A DNA stretch of 18,344 nucleotides from Cyanobacteria bacterium UBA791 (GCA_002297005.1 DBIX01000057.1:1-18344), one strand, 5' to 3'; numbered from the stretch's first letter, positions 1 through 7,176 are shown. Notes: generated by a model from the sequence alone, not told the origin. Program-made: numbers and translations.

Positions 1-792
1 AATAAATATATCTAAAATAATTCTTTTTTTTATTTCATCAGAAGTTGCTAGAAAGCTCTCTGTTATAATTTTATTATCTTGTAATATATTTGAGTATGAG
101 TTTTTTAAAAACTCATTTATAAGCGTTTCATCCTCTTCTGCTAAATTTGATAAATTATAAATAGCATCAAGATATTTTGGGTTAATCTTTTCAAATTTTG
201 GCAAAATTTCGTTTCTGATATAGTTTCTGTTGTAATTATTTTCAAAATTAGTACTATCAGTAACAAAATTTAAGTTGTTTTCTGCACAAAAAGTTTCAAT
301 TTCTTCTCTAGAAATTTCTATTAATGGTCTAATAATATAATCTCTTTTTTCTTTTATAGAGGCAAGACCTTTTACGCCTGTTCCTTTTATCATTCTATAA
401 ACAAGCGTTTCGACCCTATCATTTTTGTTATGAGCAAGCAAAAGAGCATCTGCATTAACTTTATTTTTGCAATTTTCAAAAAAGTTGTATCTTAATTCTC
501 TTGCGTTTGTTTCTGTTTGTTTTTCGTCTTTTGATAGCGTGTCAGTTAGAATTTCAATATTTCGTTCTTTTGCAAAATTTGTGCAAAAATCCATATCTGA
601 TAGAGAATGTTCGCCTCTCCAATTATGATTTAAGTGGCAGAATACTAATTTAAATCCATATTCTAAAGATAATCTATAAGTTATTTCGCTCAAAGCTACA
701 GAATCAGCACCACCTGAAAGTCCTACAAGTAGTGTTTTTTCTTTATTTAGTAAATCATATTTATTTAAGATTTTTTCTACAATATCTAACAT
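1..792 (-). CDS. tilS: tRNA(Ile)-lysidine synthase TilS, C-terminus cut by window edge
   Basis: TilS uses ATP to attach lysine to C34 of the CAU anticodon of tRNA-Ile, making it read AUA. It acts in the cytoplasm and is essential in most bacteria. I translated 264 residues from the minus strand. The N-type PP-loop SGGADS lies at about residues 26-31, followed by the family's H-x-N-H-x-x-R-G segment (HLNHNWRG), the AHNKNDRVET block and the RNYIRNEILP block. These cover the whole nucleotide-binding domain; the C-terminal tRNA-binding part lies beyond position 1. The ATG at 790..792 overlaps the stop of the upstream triple Clp_N gene by 7 nt, which suggests translational coupling as last gene of that operon. 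In this AT-rich genome AUA codons should be common, so the enzyme matters. Identity is very secure. Confidence 0.95.
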   Translation of the reverse strand, partial: MLDIVEKILNKYDLLNKEKTLLVGLSGGADSVALSEITYRLSLEYGFKLVFCHLNHNWRGEHSLSDMDFCTNFAKERNIEILTDTLSKDEKQTETNARELRYNFFENCKNKVNADALLLAHNKNDRVETLVYRMIKGTGVKGLASIKEKRDYIIRPLIEISREEIETFCAENNLNFVTDSTNFENNYNRNYIRNEILPKFEKINPKYLDAIYNLSNLAEEDETLINEFLKNSYSNILQDNKIITESFLATSDEIKKRIILDIFI

Positions 793-2153
793 TGAGCTTT
801 ATTAATTTCGTTAATAATACCTTGTTTAATTTCAACAGCATCAACGCCTAAATGTTCAAGTGTTTTCATCGCTACTGAATCTGGTACTCTAGTGATTGCG
901 TCTAAAATGTGATACGCTTCAATACGTTTTTTATTTTCTTTTTTAGCTGCTGTCCAAGCTAATTCAAGAATTTTCTTTGCATTGTTTGTAAATGTAATTT
1001 CGCCCTCTGTATAGTCATTACCAAAACCAACAAAGCTTTCGATAGTTAATCTTACATCTTTTATTGTGATTTCTAATTCTGTTAGAACTTTTGCTGCTAT
1101 ATTTGAGCTTTCGCCTAAAATACCAACCAAGAACATTTCTGTTCCTACAACATTTTTACCCAGTCTGTGAGCTTCTTGTTTAGCTAATTTCATTATTGTT
1201 AAACTTTCACTCATAGAATGTTCAATTGGTTTTAAAATAGCTTCTTTAAGTTTTGAATCATCAACCTTTAGTGATTTAAAAGCTTCATAAGCAACACCTT
1301 TTTTAACTTTTAACATTCCAAGAATAACATGTTCTGGAGTTACTTCTGAAGAACCAAGTTCTTTTGCAATTTGAAGAGCGTTATTCATAATGATAAAAGC
1401 ATTTGGTGTAAATACGATTTGATGTCCCTCAAATTCTGCTTGTCTTGAAGAGTTTTCTTCTAAGATTTTGTCAAAATTTTCTGATGTTACACCGTTTTCA
1501 ATTAATATTTTTGATAAGTCAGAATCCTTATCCTCAAGAATGGCAGAAATAATTTGGTCTGTACCTAAAATTTCGTATTTAGATGCGTGCAATTTTGTTA
1601 CTGCTTTATCAAAGATTTTTGAGGCTGTATCACCATCGAAAAGTCTTTCTGCTGTTCTATATTTTTCTTCTTCTGCAGTTAATTCAAACTTTTCAGGGTG
1701 TTCAAGTTTTTTGATTTTCTTTTGTACTAATCTTTTTAGCAAATCCTCTGCTTGTGCTGTATTGAATTTGAATTTTTCTAAAATTCTTCCGATATAAGAA
1801 TTCTTATTTTCTAATGCTGCTAAGAAAATATGTTCATATAAAACAAGTTCATTGTTAGAACGTGTTGCCAAATCCATAGCGAGTTTTAATAAATTCTTTG
1901 AAGATTCGCTGAATTGAGGGTTTGATTTCGGGTTTGCCATTTTCTCAAAACGTAGTTTTTCTTCTGTTGCTTCATGAAATTTATCGTAATCTATGTTATA
2001 CATTTTGAAGATTTTCAAAGAAATACCTCTAGCCTCTTTTATGATAGCTAGAAATATATGCTCAGGTTGGATTAAAGAATTTTGCATTTCTTTAGCTTCT
2101 TTTTGAGCTTGAGTTACTACGTTTATTGCTTTTTCGGTAAACTTTTCAAACAA
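786..2153 (-). CDS. Triple Clp_N domain protein lacking any AAA+ ATPase
   Basis: The 455 residues consist of six Clp-repeat half-domains at about 5-67, 81-143, 178-234, 248-310, 316-375 and 388-452, which is three tandem Clp_N modules. The start MFEKFTEKA matches the very beginning of ClpC. No Walker A, Walker B or ClpP-binding loop follows, whereas ClpC/ClpA continue with two AAA+ modules. In ClpC and ClpA this domain binds adaptors (MecA, ClpS) and substrates, so a soluble adaptor, decoy or substrate-presenting role is inferred. The start is TTG at 2151..2153, chosen because of the family N-terminus and a GAGGA ribosome-binding site 7 nt upstream; the next in-frame Met is residue 23. The gene begins 3 nt after the DUF1292 stop and overlaps tilS by 7 nt. 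The domain assignment is strong; the function is unknown. Repeat 3 is the most diverged. Confidence 0.9.
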   Translation of the reverse strand: MFEKFTEKAINVVTQAQKEAKEMQNSLIQPEHIFLAIIKEARGISLKIFKMYNIDYDKFHEATEEKLRFEKMANPKSNPQFSESSKNLLKLAMDLATRSNNELVLYEHIFLAALENKNSYIGRILEKFKFNTAQAEDLLKRLVQKKIKKLEHPEKFELTAEEEKYRTAERLFDGDTASKIFDKAVTKLHASKYEILGTDQIISAILEDKDSDLSKILIENGVTSENFDKILEENSSRQAEFEGHQIVFTPNAFIIMNNALQIAKELGSSEVTPEHVILGMLKVKKGVAYEAFKSLKVDDSKLKEAILKPIEHSMSESLTIMKLAKQEAHRLGKNVVGTEMFLVGILGESSNIAAKVLTELEITIKDVRLTIESFVGFGNDYTEGEITFTNNAKKILELAWTAAKKENKKRIEAYHILDAITRVPDSVAMKTLEHLGVDAVEIKQGIINEINKAQC

Positions 2154-2156
2154 TTT

Positions 2157-2420
2157 TTATTCCTCATCTAAACTTTCAATATAATCTGAAACTCTTTCAA
2201 ATTCATCATCGTCTTCAATTGTTTCGAAAGAATAGCCAGTTCCTTCTTGGATTAATTTCATTAATACAATTTCAGAACCGTTTTCTTCCTTGTCTTTTTC
2301 GTCACCTGGTAATAATAATGCGTATTCATTACCCTCGAATTGGATGATGTCAAATAATTCAAATTTAATCAAATTACCGTTTTCATCAAGTGTTTCGATT
2401 ATATGTTTTTCTTCTGCCAT
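2157..2420 (-). CDS. DUF1292 (YrzB-like) small acidic protein
   Basis: This 87-residue, strongly acidic cytoplasmic protein matches the DUF1292 family by pattern: an opening acidic strand region (TLDENGN), a central F-E-x-x-x-x-E-Y-A-L-L-P block at about 24-38, and a closing acidic helix. No biochemical function is established for the family. In Bacillus and relatives the homologue yrzB sits directly next to the ruvX homologue yrrK, and here it also lies 18 nt downstream of ruvX, so the pairing supports the call. The ATG at 2418..2420 is preceded by a weak GAGA-type ribosome-binding site. The gene is inside the operon and ends 3 nt before the TTG start of the triple Clp_N gene; its last codons supply that gene's GAGGA ribosome-binding site. 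Confidence 0.85.
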   Translation of the reverse strand: MAEEKHIIETLDENGNLIKFELFDIIQFEGNEYALLLPGDEKDKEENGSEIVLMKLIQEGTGYSFETIEDDDEFERVSDYIESLDEE

Positions 2421-2438
2421 TTTATTTATCTCACTTTC

Positions 2439-2840
2439 TTATTTACTTAGGTACTGTTCCAGTATAATACAAGCACTTTCAATATCAACTAGCCCCTTGT
2501 TTTTTCTGAAGTCAATTTTTTTATTTCTTAAATTTTCTTCTGCCAAGTCGCTTGTTAGACGTTCGTCTTCCATAACTATTTTGAAAGAGTCTTTTAGTTT
2601 GTCTGCAAAACCTAAACAGTCTTGTGCTTGATGACCTTGCGTGCCGTCCATATTTATTGGAAGTCCTACTACAATTGTTTCTACTCTATTGTCTTTTGCA
2701 ATTTTTTTTATTTGATTAATTGCTTCTTCTTCAGGTTTTCGAGATATAAAAGAATGTGGTGTTGCTATTACGTGTAAAAAATCACTTAGTGCTATTCCTA
2801 TTCTTTTTTCTCCGACATCAAGTGCCATTACTTTATCCAT
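2439..2840 (-). CDS. ruvX: RuvX/YqgF-family RNase H-fold nuclease (pre-16S rRNA maturation)
   Basis: The YqgF/RuvX family has a resolvase-like RNase H fold; the E. coli member is implicated in maturing the 5' end of 16S rRNA. With the ATG start the protein has 133 residues, the normal family length. All family motifs are visible: ALDVGEKRIGIALSD (6-20, Asp8), VVGLPINMDGTQG (57-69), EDERLTS (91-97) and the C-terminal D-x-x-x-A-x-x-x-L-x-x-Y-L (Asp119). I choose ATG at 2838..2840, not the TTG five codons upstream at 2853..2855. The ATG gives the usual short N-terminus, and it shares one base with the TAA of the preceding gene (TAATG), a reinitiation arrangement. Identity is very secure. Confidence 0.95.
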   Translation of the reverse strand: MDKVMALDVGEKRIGIALSDFLHVIATPHSFISRKPEEEAINQIKKIAKDNRVETIVVGLPINMDGTQGHQAQDCLGFADKLKDSFKIVMEDERLTSDLAEENLRNKKIDFRKNKGLVDIESACIILEQYLSK

Positions 2841-4489
2841 TATTCTTGAACCCAAGCCTTTTCAATTTTTTCTATAACTTTTTCAGCTTGTGCTTTTGTT
2901 ATAGTGATTTCGTCTTCATAGTCTGAGTTTCTTCTGAATAAATTTGCTGTTTTCTTTGTTTCATCAAGTTTAAATTTAATTGAAACATAGTATTCGTAAA
3001 TACTTTTTCTGATGATGTTTTTAAATAGTTCATGTTTTGCATCTTCATCAAAGTATAGAGCATAGAATAAGTTTGCTAGATTCTTTTCGTTTGCTAAGTA
3101 TTTTAGATATGCAACATTCATTATTCTCTTTGACCAAATTTTTTCTTCATCTCTATCAATTAATTTGCTCAAATCTTCTTCTATTGCTTCGTCTAAATCA
3201 ATGTCGTAGTCGTCTTTTTTGAAGTGACTATTTAATTTTTCTGTAAAGTCATAGAATTTTACTGAAAAATCAGTATCGATAAACCATTTTTGAGTTTCTT
3301 CTGCAAGACAAATTTTATCAAGTTCTTTTTTAGTTAAAGTTTTCTTTTCAAATTTATCTTCTAGTAAATATTGCATTGGAACAGGTTCTGTTGGAATATC
3401 GTGAAGTAAGTTTCTCCAGCAGATATATTCGTATGACATTAGTTCACCATGTTTGTGAACAGTTTCTTCTGCATTCATTAATAATGTTTTTAGAACTGTA
3501 TGGTTGATAAATACCGGTAGATCGTTACCATAAAATCTTTCTACAATTCTGTTAAATTCTTTTTTAGAAATTTGGTTGAAACCAAAACAATCTACAATGC
3601 CCCATTTGTCACTAATTACTGTTGCAACAATTTGGATTGTTTCGTCTTCTCTTTCTCTAGAGAAGATTAAAGCTTGGTTGCCGTGACCGTCTGGATAGCT
3701 TGTGTATGATTCGTAAGGTTTTGATTCTGATAAAACTTCTTTATAAAAATCAAGAGTATTGTCTTCTCTAACACCAGCTAGTTTTAAAGCTGAAATGTTT
3801 CTTTTTATAGCTGGAAGAAATTCTTCATCAACATATTCTTTAGCTTCTAAAAGTGCATGTAAAGCTAGTTGTGATTTTGATTGACCTAATTCTTCTAAAG
3901 CAATTTGACCAACCTTTGAGCTTGGGTCATGTAAGAATACTGGAATAAGAATATTTGCCAAAGCATCTTCTGAATAATCGTCGGCTAAGGATTGAACCAA
4001 AGATTTTTTATCTGCATCGTGTAAAGAATACAAGAAATCTAGAAAATCAATTTGAGCTTCTGGATTCATAATTGCTGTATGTAATAACTGTTTTGTATCA
4101 GCATCAATAACATCTTCTGGTGATTCAAAATATTCTTCTAAGTTGTCGTAATCAACTTTGTTACCTAAATCTTTTAAAATATTAAGAACAACTGTTTTTA
4201 CAAAATCTGAAACAGTTGGGCTTTTTAATGTATTCCAAAGAGCATTTTCTAATTGCTCCTTGTCGCATAATCTATGCAATAAGAAACAAAGAATATAAGC
4301 TTTTTGTTCATTGGTTTTTACAAGTTCTCTCATTAATGTATCGAGAACAGCTTTTTTATCTGTTTGATTATCTAAAACATATAAAAGTTCATCAACTTGT
4401 GATGCATCTTGCAAAGTTTGAAGTCTTGTTATTGTTGTTAAAACTTCTGCTTTTAATTGTATTTTATTTAATTGTTCTACATCTGCCAT
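2840..4489 (-). CDS. 549-aa helical-repeat (HEAT-like) protein of unknown function
   Basis: I do not recognise a named family. Residues 1-240 are almost entirely amphipathic helices in pairs, for example 12-30, 32-58, 62-90, 94-110 and 130-215, resembling HEAT/ARM scaffolds. Residues about 255-345 look like a mixed alpha/beta domain (an aromatic-rich segment with D-G-x-G-N-Q, then strands ending in GIVDCFGFNQI). Residues 370-549 are helical again and highly charged. There is no signal peptide and no membrane segment. The ATG at 4487..4489 overlaps the stop of the zinc-finger gene by one base (TAATG) and has a good GAGGT ribosome-binding site 8 nt upstream; the 3' end overlaps ruvX in the same way. 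The position between a ClpX-type zinc domain and ruvX makes a scaffold for that complex possible, but this is inference only. Confidence 0.75.
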   Translation of the reverse strand: MADVEQLNKIQLKAEVLTTITRLQTLQDASQVDELLYVLDNQTDKKAVLDTLMRELVKTNEQKAYILCFLLHRLCDKEQLENALWNTLKSPTVSDFVKTVVLNILKDLGNKVDYDNLEEYFESPEDVIDADTKQLLHTAIMNPEAQIDFLDFLYSLHDADKKSLVQSLADDYSEDALANILIPVFLHDPSSKVGQIALEELGQSKSQLALHALLEAKEYVDEEFLPAIKRNISALKLAGVREDNTLDFYKEVLSESKPYESYTSYPDGHGNQALIFSREREDETIQIVATVISDKWGIVDCFGFNQISKKEFNRIVERFYGNDLPVFINHTVLKTLLMNAEETVHKHGELMSYEYICWRNLLHDIPTEPVPMQYLLEDKFEKKTLTKKELDKICLAEETQKWFIDTDFSVKFYDFTEKLNSHFKKDDYDIDLDEAIEEDLSKLIDRDEEKIWSKRIMNVAYLKYLANEKNLANLFYALYFDEDAKHELFKNIIRKSIYEYYVSIKFKLDETKKTANLFRRNSDYEDEITITKAQAEKVIEKIEKAWVQE

Positions 4490-4755
4490 TAGTTACTACC
4501 TCTCCACATTGCATCAAGTAATCTTTGAGCTTCTACAGATAAATTTCTATCGTTCATAATCAAGTATTGCACAGCAATCATAACACAGTCTGAGCAAATA
4601 TTTACGTTTGGACCTTTTACCATTTTTAATACTTGTGTGTTTGGTCTACCGCAAAAACTACAATATGTTAATTCTGGAGCTTTTGGCTCATCTTGTTTTG
4701 CTTCTGCTTTTTTACTGCTTCTTTTACCTAATTTTACTACTTTTTCTTCTGACAT
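4489..4755 (-). CDS. Stand-alone ClpX-type C4 zinc-finger protein, no ATPase
   Basis: This 88-residue protein holds a zf-C4_ClpX domain: CSFC at Cys32/Cys35, then a KMVKGPNVNIC stretch and Cys54/Cys57 (CSDC), with spacing and sequence very like the N-terminal zinc domain of ClpX (CSFCG...GP.V.IC..C). In ClpX this dimeric domain binds substrates and the adaptors SspB and UmuD. Here the frame stops about 30 residues after the last cysteine, and the next gene carries no AAA+ motif, so this is not a broken ClpX. A Lys-rich, disordered N-tail (1-28) precedes the finger. The ATG at 4753..4755 follows AAGGG by 7 nt and the operon promoter by about 20 nt, so it is the first gene. The domain call is strong; the role as a Clp adaptor or regulator is inferred. 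Confidence 0.85.
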   Translation of the reverse strand: MSEEKVVKLGKRSSKKAEAKQDEPKAPELTYCSFCGRPNTQVLKMVKGPNVNICSDCVMIAVQYLIMNDRNLSVEAQRLLDAMWRGSN

Positions 4756-4781
4756 GTCATATCCCTTTATTTCTTATCTTA

Positions 4782-4811
4782 ATTGTATCGTAAACTTTAA
4801 AATATTGCCAA
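4782..4811 (-). promoter_or_regulatory. Sigma70-type promoter of the zinc-finger to tilS operon
   Basis: On the minus strand TTGGCA (-35, 4806..4811) is followed by an 18-nt spacer and TACAAT (-10, 4782..4787), each one base from consensus. The predicted start near 4775 gives a leader of about 20 nt carrying AAGGG. The -35 box physically overlaps that of the divergent lipoprotein promoter. Confidence 0.65.
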
Positions 4812-4833
4812 ATTTTTAAATTTAATTTAAAAT
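4805..4833 (+). promoter_or_regulatory. Divergent promoter of the TPR lipoprotein and lgt
   Basis: On the plus strand TTGCCA (-35, 4805..4810), a 17-nt spacer and TAAAAT (-10, 4828..4833) precede the lipoprotein start with a leader of about 32 nt that contains AAAGGGA. The background is very AT-rich, so the -10 alone is weak evidence; the correct spacing to a GC-containing -35 raises it. Confidence 0.5.
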
Positions 4834-4871
4834 TATGTTTACATGGTTAAAAAATAAAGGGAATGTGAATT

Positions 4872-5528
4872 ATGAGAAAATTTTTATCAATATTATCAAT
4901 ATTACTTGTATCAGTACTTTCAACTGCTTGTATTAACAATTTAGCTGTTCAAGAATTAAATAATAAAGCGAAAGTATTTATGGATAAAGGCGATTATGAA
5001 AATGCAATTAGTCGTTTAGAGGCAAGTGTTGATTTGGATGATACAATTTTTGAAACTCAATATAACTTAGCTGTTGCATATACTTATGCAAACAAATATA
5101 AAGAAGCTATTGAAACTTTTGGTAAAGCTATTAATTTAAAACCAACAATGGCAGAAACTTATTACTCTTTAGGTGTAGCTCAAGAAAACTTTGCTATTGA
5201 TGTTATCAAGGGTGAAGTTAACATAAACGGTGAAAAACCGAATGCCGATGAAGATGATGAGGAAGATACTGTTCAAAATAAAACTTCAGATGATGATGAT
5301 ACAGAATTATCTAAAGAAGAAAAAGAAGCTGTAAAATCTTTATATAACCAAGCTATTGAATCTTATGAAACATATCTTCAAAAAGCTGGTAATGCTAAAG
5401 ATAAAGCAACTGTAGAGGCTAAGATTTCTAATATTAAAACAGAAATTAAAAAAGTAGATAATCCTGATTACGAAGATGACTCTGCAAATAGTAATGTAAA
5501 CGAAAATAAAACATTTAGCATTGAATAG
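4872..5528 (+). CDS. TPR-containing lipoprotein
   Basis: Residues 1-19 form a type II signal peptide (Lys3 n-region, hydrophobic core, lipobox LSTAC) with the lipidated cysteine at 20, so the mature protein should be membrane-anchored outside the cytoplasm. Two clear tetratricopeptide repeats follow at about 27-60 and 61-94 (AKVFMDKGDYENAISRLE; NLAVAYTYANKYKEAIE). A third pairs helices 95-114 and 154-170 but is split by a very acidic insertion at 122-150 rich in Asp and Glu. The C-tail (195-218) is also acidic and disordered. TPR lipoproteins usually hold envelope complexes together; no specific partner can be read. The ATG follows AAAGGGA by about 9 nt. The gene ends one base before the lgt ATG, so enzyme and likely substrate are co-transcribed. 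Confidence 0.88.
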   Translation: MRKFLSILSILLVSVLSTACINNLAVQELNNKAKVFMDKGDYENAISRLEASVDLDDTIFETQYNLAVAYTYANKYKEAIETFGKAINLKPTMAETYYSLGVAQENFAIDVIKGEVNINGEKPNADEDDEEDTVQNKTSDDDDTELSKEEKEAVKSLYNQAIESYETYLQKAGNAKDKATVEAKISNIKTEIKKVDNPDYEDDSANSNVNENKTFSIE

Positions 5529-5529
5529 T

Positions 5530-6327
5530 ATGTTTACTTCTCCAGCAGAAATTTGTTGCTCAATTTTTGGGTTAGATATTTATTACTATGGGATAATTAT
5601 GGCTATTGCCGTGTTATCAGGTATATTTTTCTCAAATTTTGTAAGAAATAAATTCTATTCTGAAATTTCAGAAAACGTTTTTTTTGATTTGGCTTTTGTT
5701 TCAATAATTTCAGGCTTTATTGGTGCAAGACTTTACTATTGCTTGTTTAGTTTTTCATATTATTCAAAGCATGTTTTAGAAATTTTTGATTTTCGTCAAG
5801 GTGGATTATCAATCCATGGCGGAATATTATTTGGGTTAGTTTTTGGTATATTGTTTGCAAAAATAAAGAAACTTCCTATTCTTAAACTTGCTGATGTTTT
5901 TGCCTATGGGATAATCTTAGCTCAAGCTATTGGTCGCTGGGGAAATTTCTTTAACTCAGAAGCCTTTGGAAAGCCTACTGAGATTTTTTGTAAATTATAT
6001 ATTCCAATTAGTCATAGACCTTTAGAATATATAAATTATGAATATTTTCATCCAACTTTTTTGTATGAATCTATTTTGAATTTAATAATATTTTTTGTAC
6101 TGTTTTTTGTATTACGAAAAGTTTTCAAAAATTTTGACGGTTTTATTTTCTGCTCATATTTAATACTTTATTCAATAGTAAGAATATTAGTAGAAAATCT
6201 TAGAATTGATAGCATTTTGTACGTTGGTGTTTTACCGTTACCGGTAGTTGTTTCTATCATGATTATAATTTTTTCATTTATTATGATGATTATTATTTAC
6301 AAAAATCACTTCAAAATGTTAAAATAA
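5530..6327 (+). CDS. lgt: Prolipoprotein diacylglyceryl transferase
   Basis: Lgt transfers diacylglycerol from phosphatidylglycerol to the lipobox cysteine of prelipoproteins, the first step of lipoprotein maturation, in the inner membrane. The 265 residues form about seven hydrophobic segments. Family motifs are present: GLSIHGGILFG (His96), GRWGNFFNSEAFG (about 135-147), HPTFLYES (174-181) and the late Y-x-x-x-R-x-x-x-E-x-x-R segment (about 215-225). I start at ATG 5530..5532, one base after the lipoprotein stop; a TTG at 5521 would overlap that gene by 8 nt and add three non-conserved residues. No clear ribosome-binding site is seen, so translation probably depends on coupling to the gene upstream. 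Identity is very secure. Confidence 0.95.
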   Translation: MFTSPAEICCSIFGLDIYYYGIIMAIAVLSGIFFSNFVRNKFYSEISENVFFDLAFVSIISGFIGARLYYCLFSFSYYSKHVLEIFDFRQGGLSIHGGILFGLVFGILFAKIKKLPILKLADVFAYGIILAQAIGRWGNFFNSEAFGKPTEIFCKLYIPISHRPLEYINYEYFHPTFLYESILNLIIFFVLFFVLRKVFKNFDGFIFCSYLILYSIVRILVENLRIDSILYVGVLPLPVVVSIMIIIFSFIMMIIIYKNHFKMLK

Positions 6328-6338
6328 GGTTGTATAAT
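6310..6338 (+). promoter_or_regulatory. Promoter of the 267-aa hydrophilic protein gene
   Basis: A perfect TATAAT at 6333..6338 sits 17 nt after TTCAAA (6310..6315, 4 of 6 to consensus), overlapping the 3' end of lgt. The predicted start is near 6345, giving a leader of about 20 nt with TAAGG 7 nt before the ATG at 6366. Confidence 0.6.
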
Positions 6339-6365
6339 GTTTATATAGATATATAAGGTTTCTTT

Positions 6366-7169
6366 ATGTCATTAGATATTAATAATAATAATTCATATCT
6401 CTATAAGAACGCTGTTCAAGGAAAGAAAGACGATGAAAAAAATAAGTCTAAAAATTCTGATGAACAAAATAAGAAAGATAGTAACTCGGAAAATGAACAA
6501 CGAGGAGATAATCTTTCTCATAAATCTGCCCAAGCGAGTTCTCTAGAACTAATGGGAGCTCAAAATGCGTTAATGGTTAACAAGGAAAGCATTGTACATA
6601 CTGGTAAAGCTCCAGTTCAAACTTCTAATTATGACAAGGTAAAAGAACCTTCTCAAACAAGACAACTTGATATTAATAGTAATTTATCTGATTTGGATGA
6701 TAAAGCGTTACTAGAGTTTGAAAAATTAGAAAAAGAAAAAAATAAAAAGAAAAAAGAGTCTGCTAAAGAAAACCAAGTAGAAAATAATAAATCGGCTGAT
6801 GAACCTGATATTTTAGCTAAAGCTGGTGATTATCAGAATTATGGTATCATAAGAAATTCTGATGGTACTTTTTCTATTAAGAATAATCCGTTTGGTAAAT
6901 TTACAAAAACTACAATTGAAGATTACATTAACAAATACATTCTTCCAGCATCTAGTGAAACTTGGGTGAATGGTTATTCTCAAATTTATGCTGTTAATGG
7001 TCAAAAGTTATTCTTGGTTAAAGTTACAACTAAAGATGGTACAAAAGCATTTAGAGGAACTATCCATGAGGATGGAATTAAATACACAATTTTCTACGGT
7101 GTAACTTCTGACGGCAAGCCTGATGGTAACAATGTAATCAAAAAGATTAAAGTAATTACTTCCTTCTAG
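6366..7169 (+). CDS. 267-aa hydrophilic protein with disordered N-terminus, function unknown
   Basis: I do not recognise this protein. Residues 1-150 are low complexity, rich in Asn, Lys, Ser and Glu, with no signal peptide or membrane segment and a Lys/Glu run at about 117-138. Residues 155-267 look like a folded domain: short strands (YGIIRNSDGTFSI), a helix (TIEDYINKYILPA) and a beta-rich end with repeated K-D-G and S-D-G turns. The protein is probably cytoplasmic or exported by a signal-peptide-independent route; neither can be decided here. The start ATG has TAAGG 7 nt upstream and its own promoter at 6310..6338. It ends 3 nt from the convergent secreted-protein gene. The Asn-rich opening (DINNNNS) resembles that of the 131-aa protein at 16767..17162, but that may only reflect composition. 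Confidence 0.75.
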   Translation: MSLDINNNNSYLYKNAVQGKKDDEKNKSKNSDEQNKKDSNSENEQRGDNLSHKSAQASSLELMGAQNALMVNKESIVHTGKAPVQTSNYDKVKEPSQTRQLDINSNLSDLDDKALLEFEKLEKEKNKKKKESAKENQVENNKSADEPDILAKAGDYQNYGIIRNSDGTFSIKNNPFGKFTKTTIEDYINKYILPASSETWVNGYSQIYAVNGQKLFLVKVTTKDGTKAFRGTIHEDGIKYTIFYGVTSDGKPDGNNVIKKIKVITSF

Positions 7170-7176
7170 TAATTAC
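7152..7176. terminator. Possible hairpin between convergent genes
   Basis: The self-complementary octamer GTAATTAC occurs twice (7152..7159 and 7169..7176) with a 9-nt gap, spanning the stop codons of two convergent genes. It could fold as an 8-bp stem on either strand, but no U-run follows and the stem has only two G-C pairs, so termination activity is doubtful. Confidence 0.25.

Noticed and set aside
1468..1797. A 109-codon open frame on the plus strand
   Set aside because: It lies wholly opposite the triple Clp_N gene, has no ribosome-binding site and reads as the Ser/Phe-rich shadow of a helical protein.
2841..2855. Upstream TTG start for ruvX
   Set aside because: It adds five non-conserved residues and overlaps the previous gene by 16 nt; the TAATG ATG gives the family N-terminus.
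4489..4755. Broken clpX gene
   Set aside because: No AAA+ motif follows in any frame; the next gene is a long intact unrelated frame with its own ribosome-binding site and TAATG coupling.
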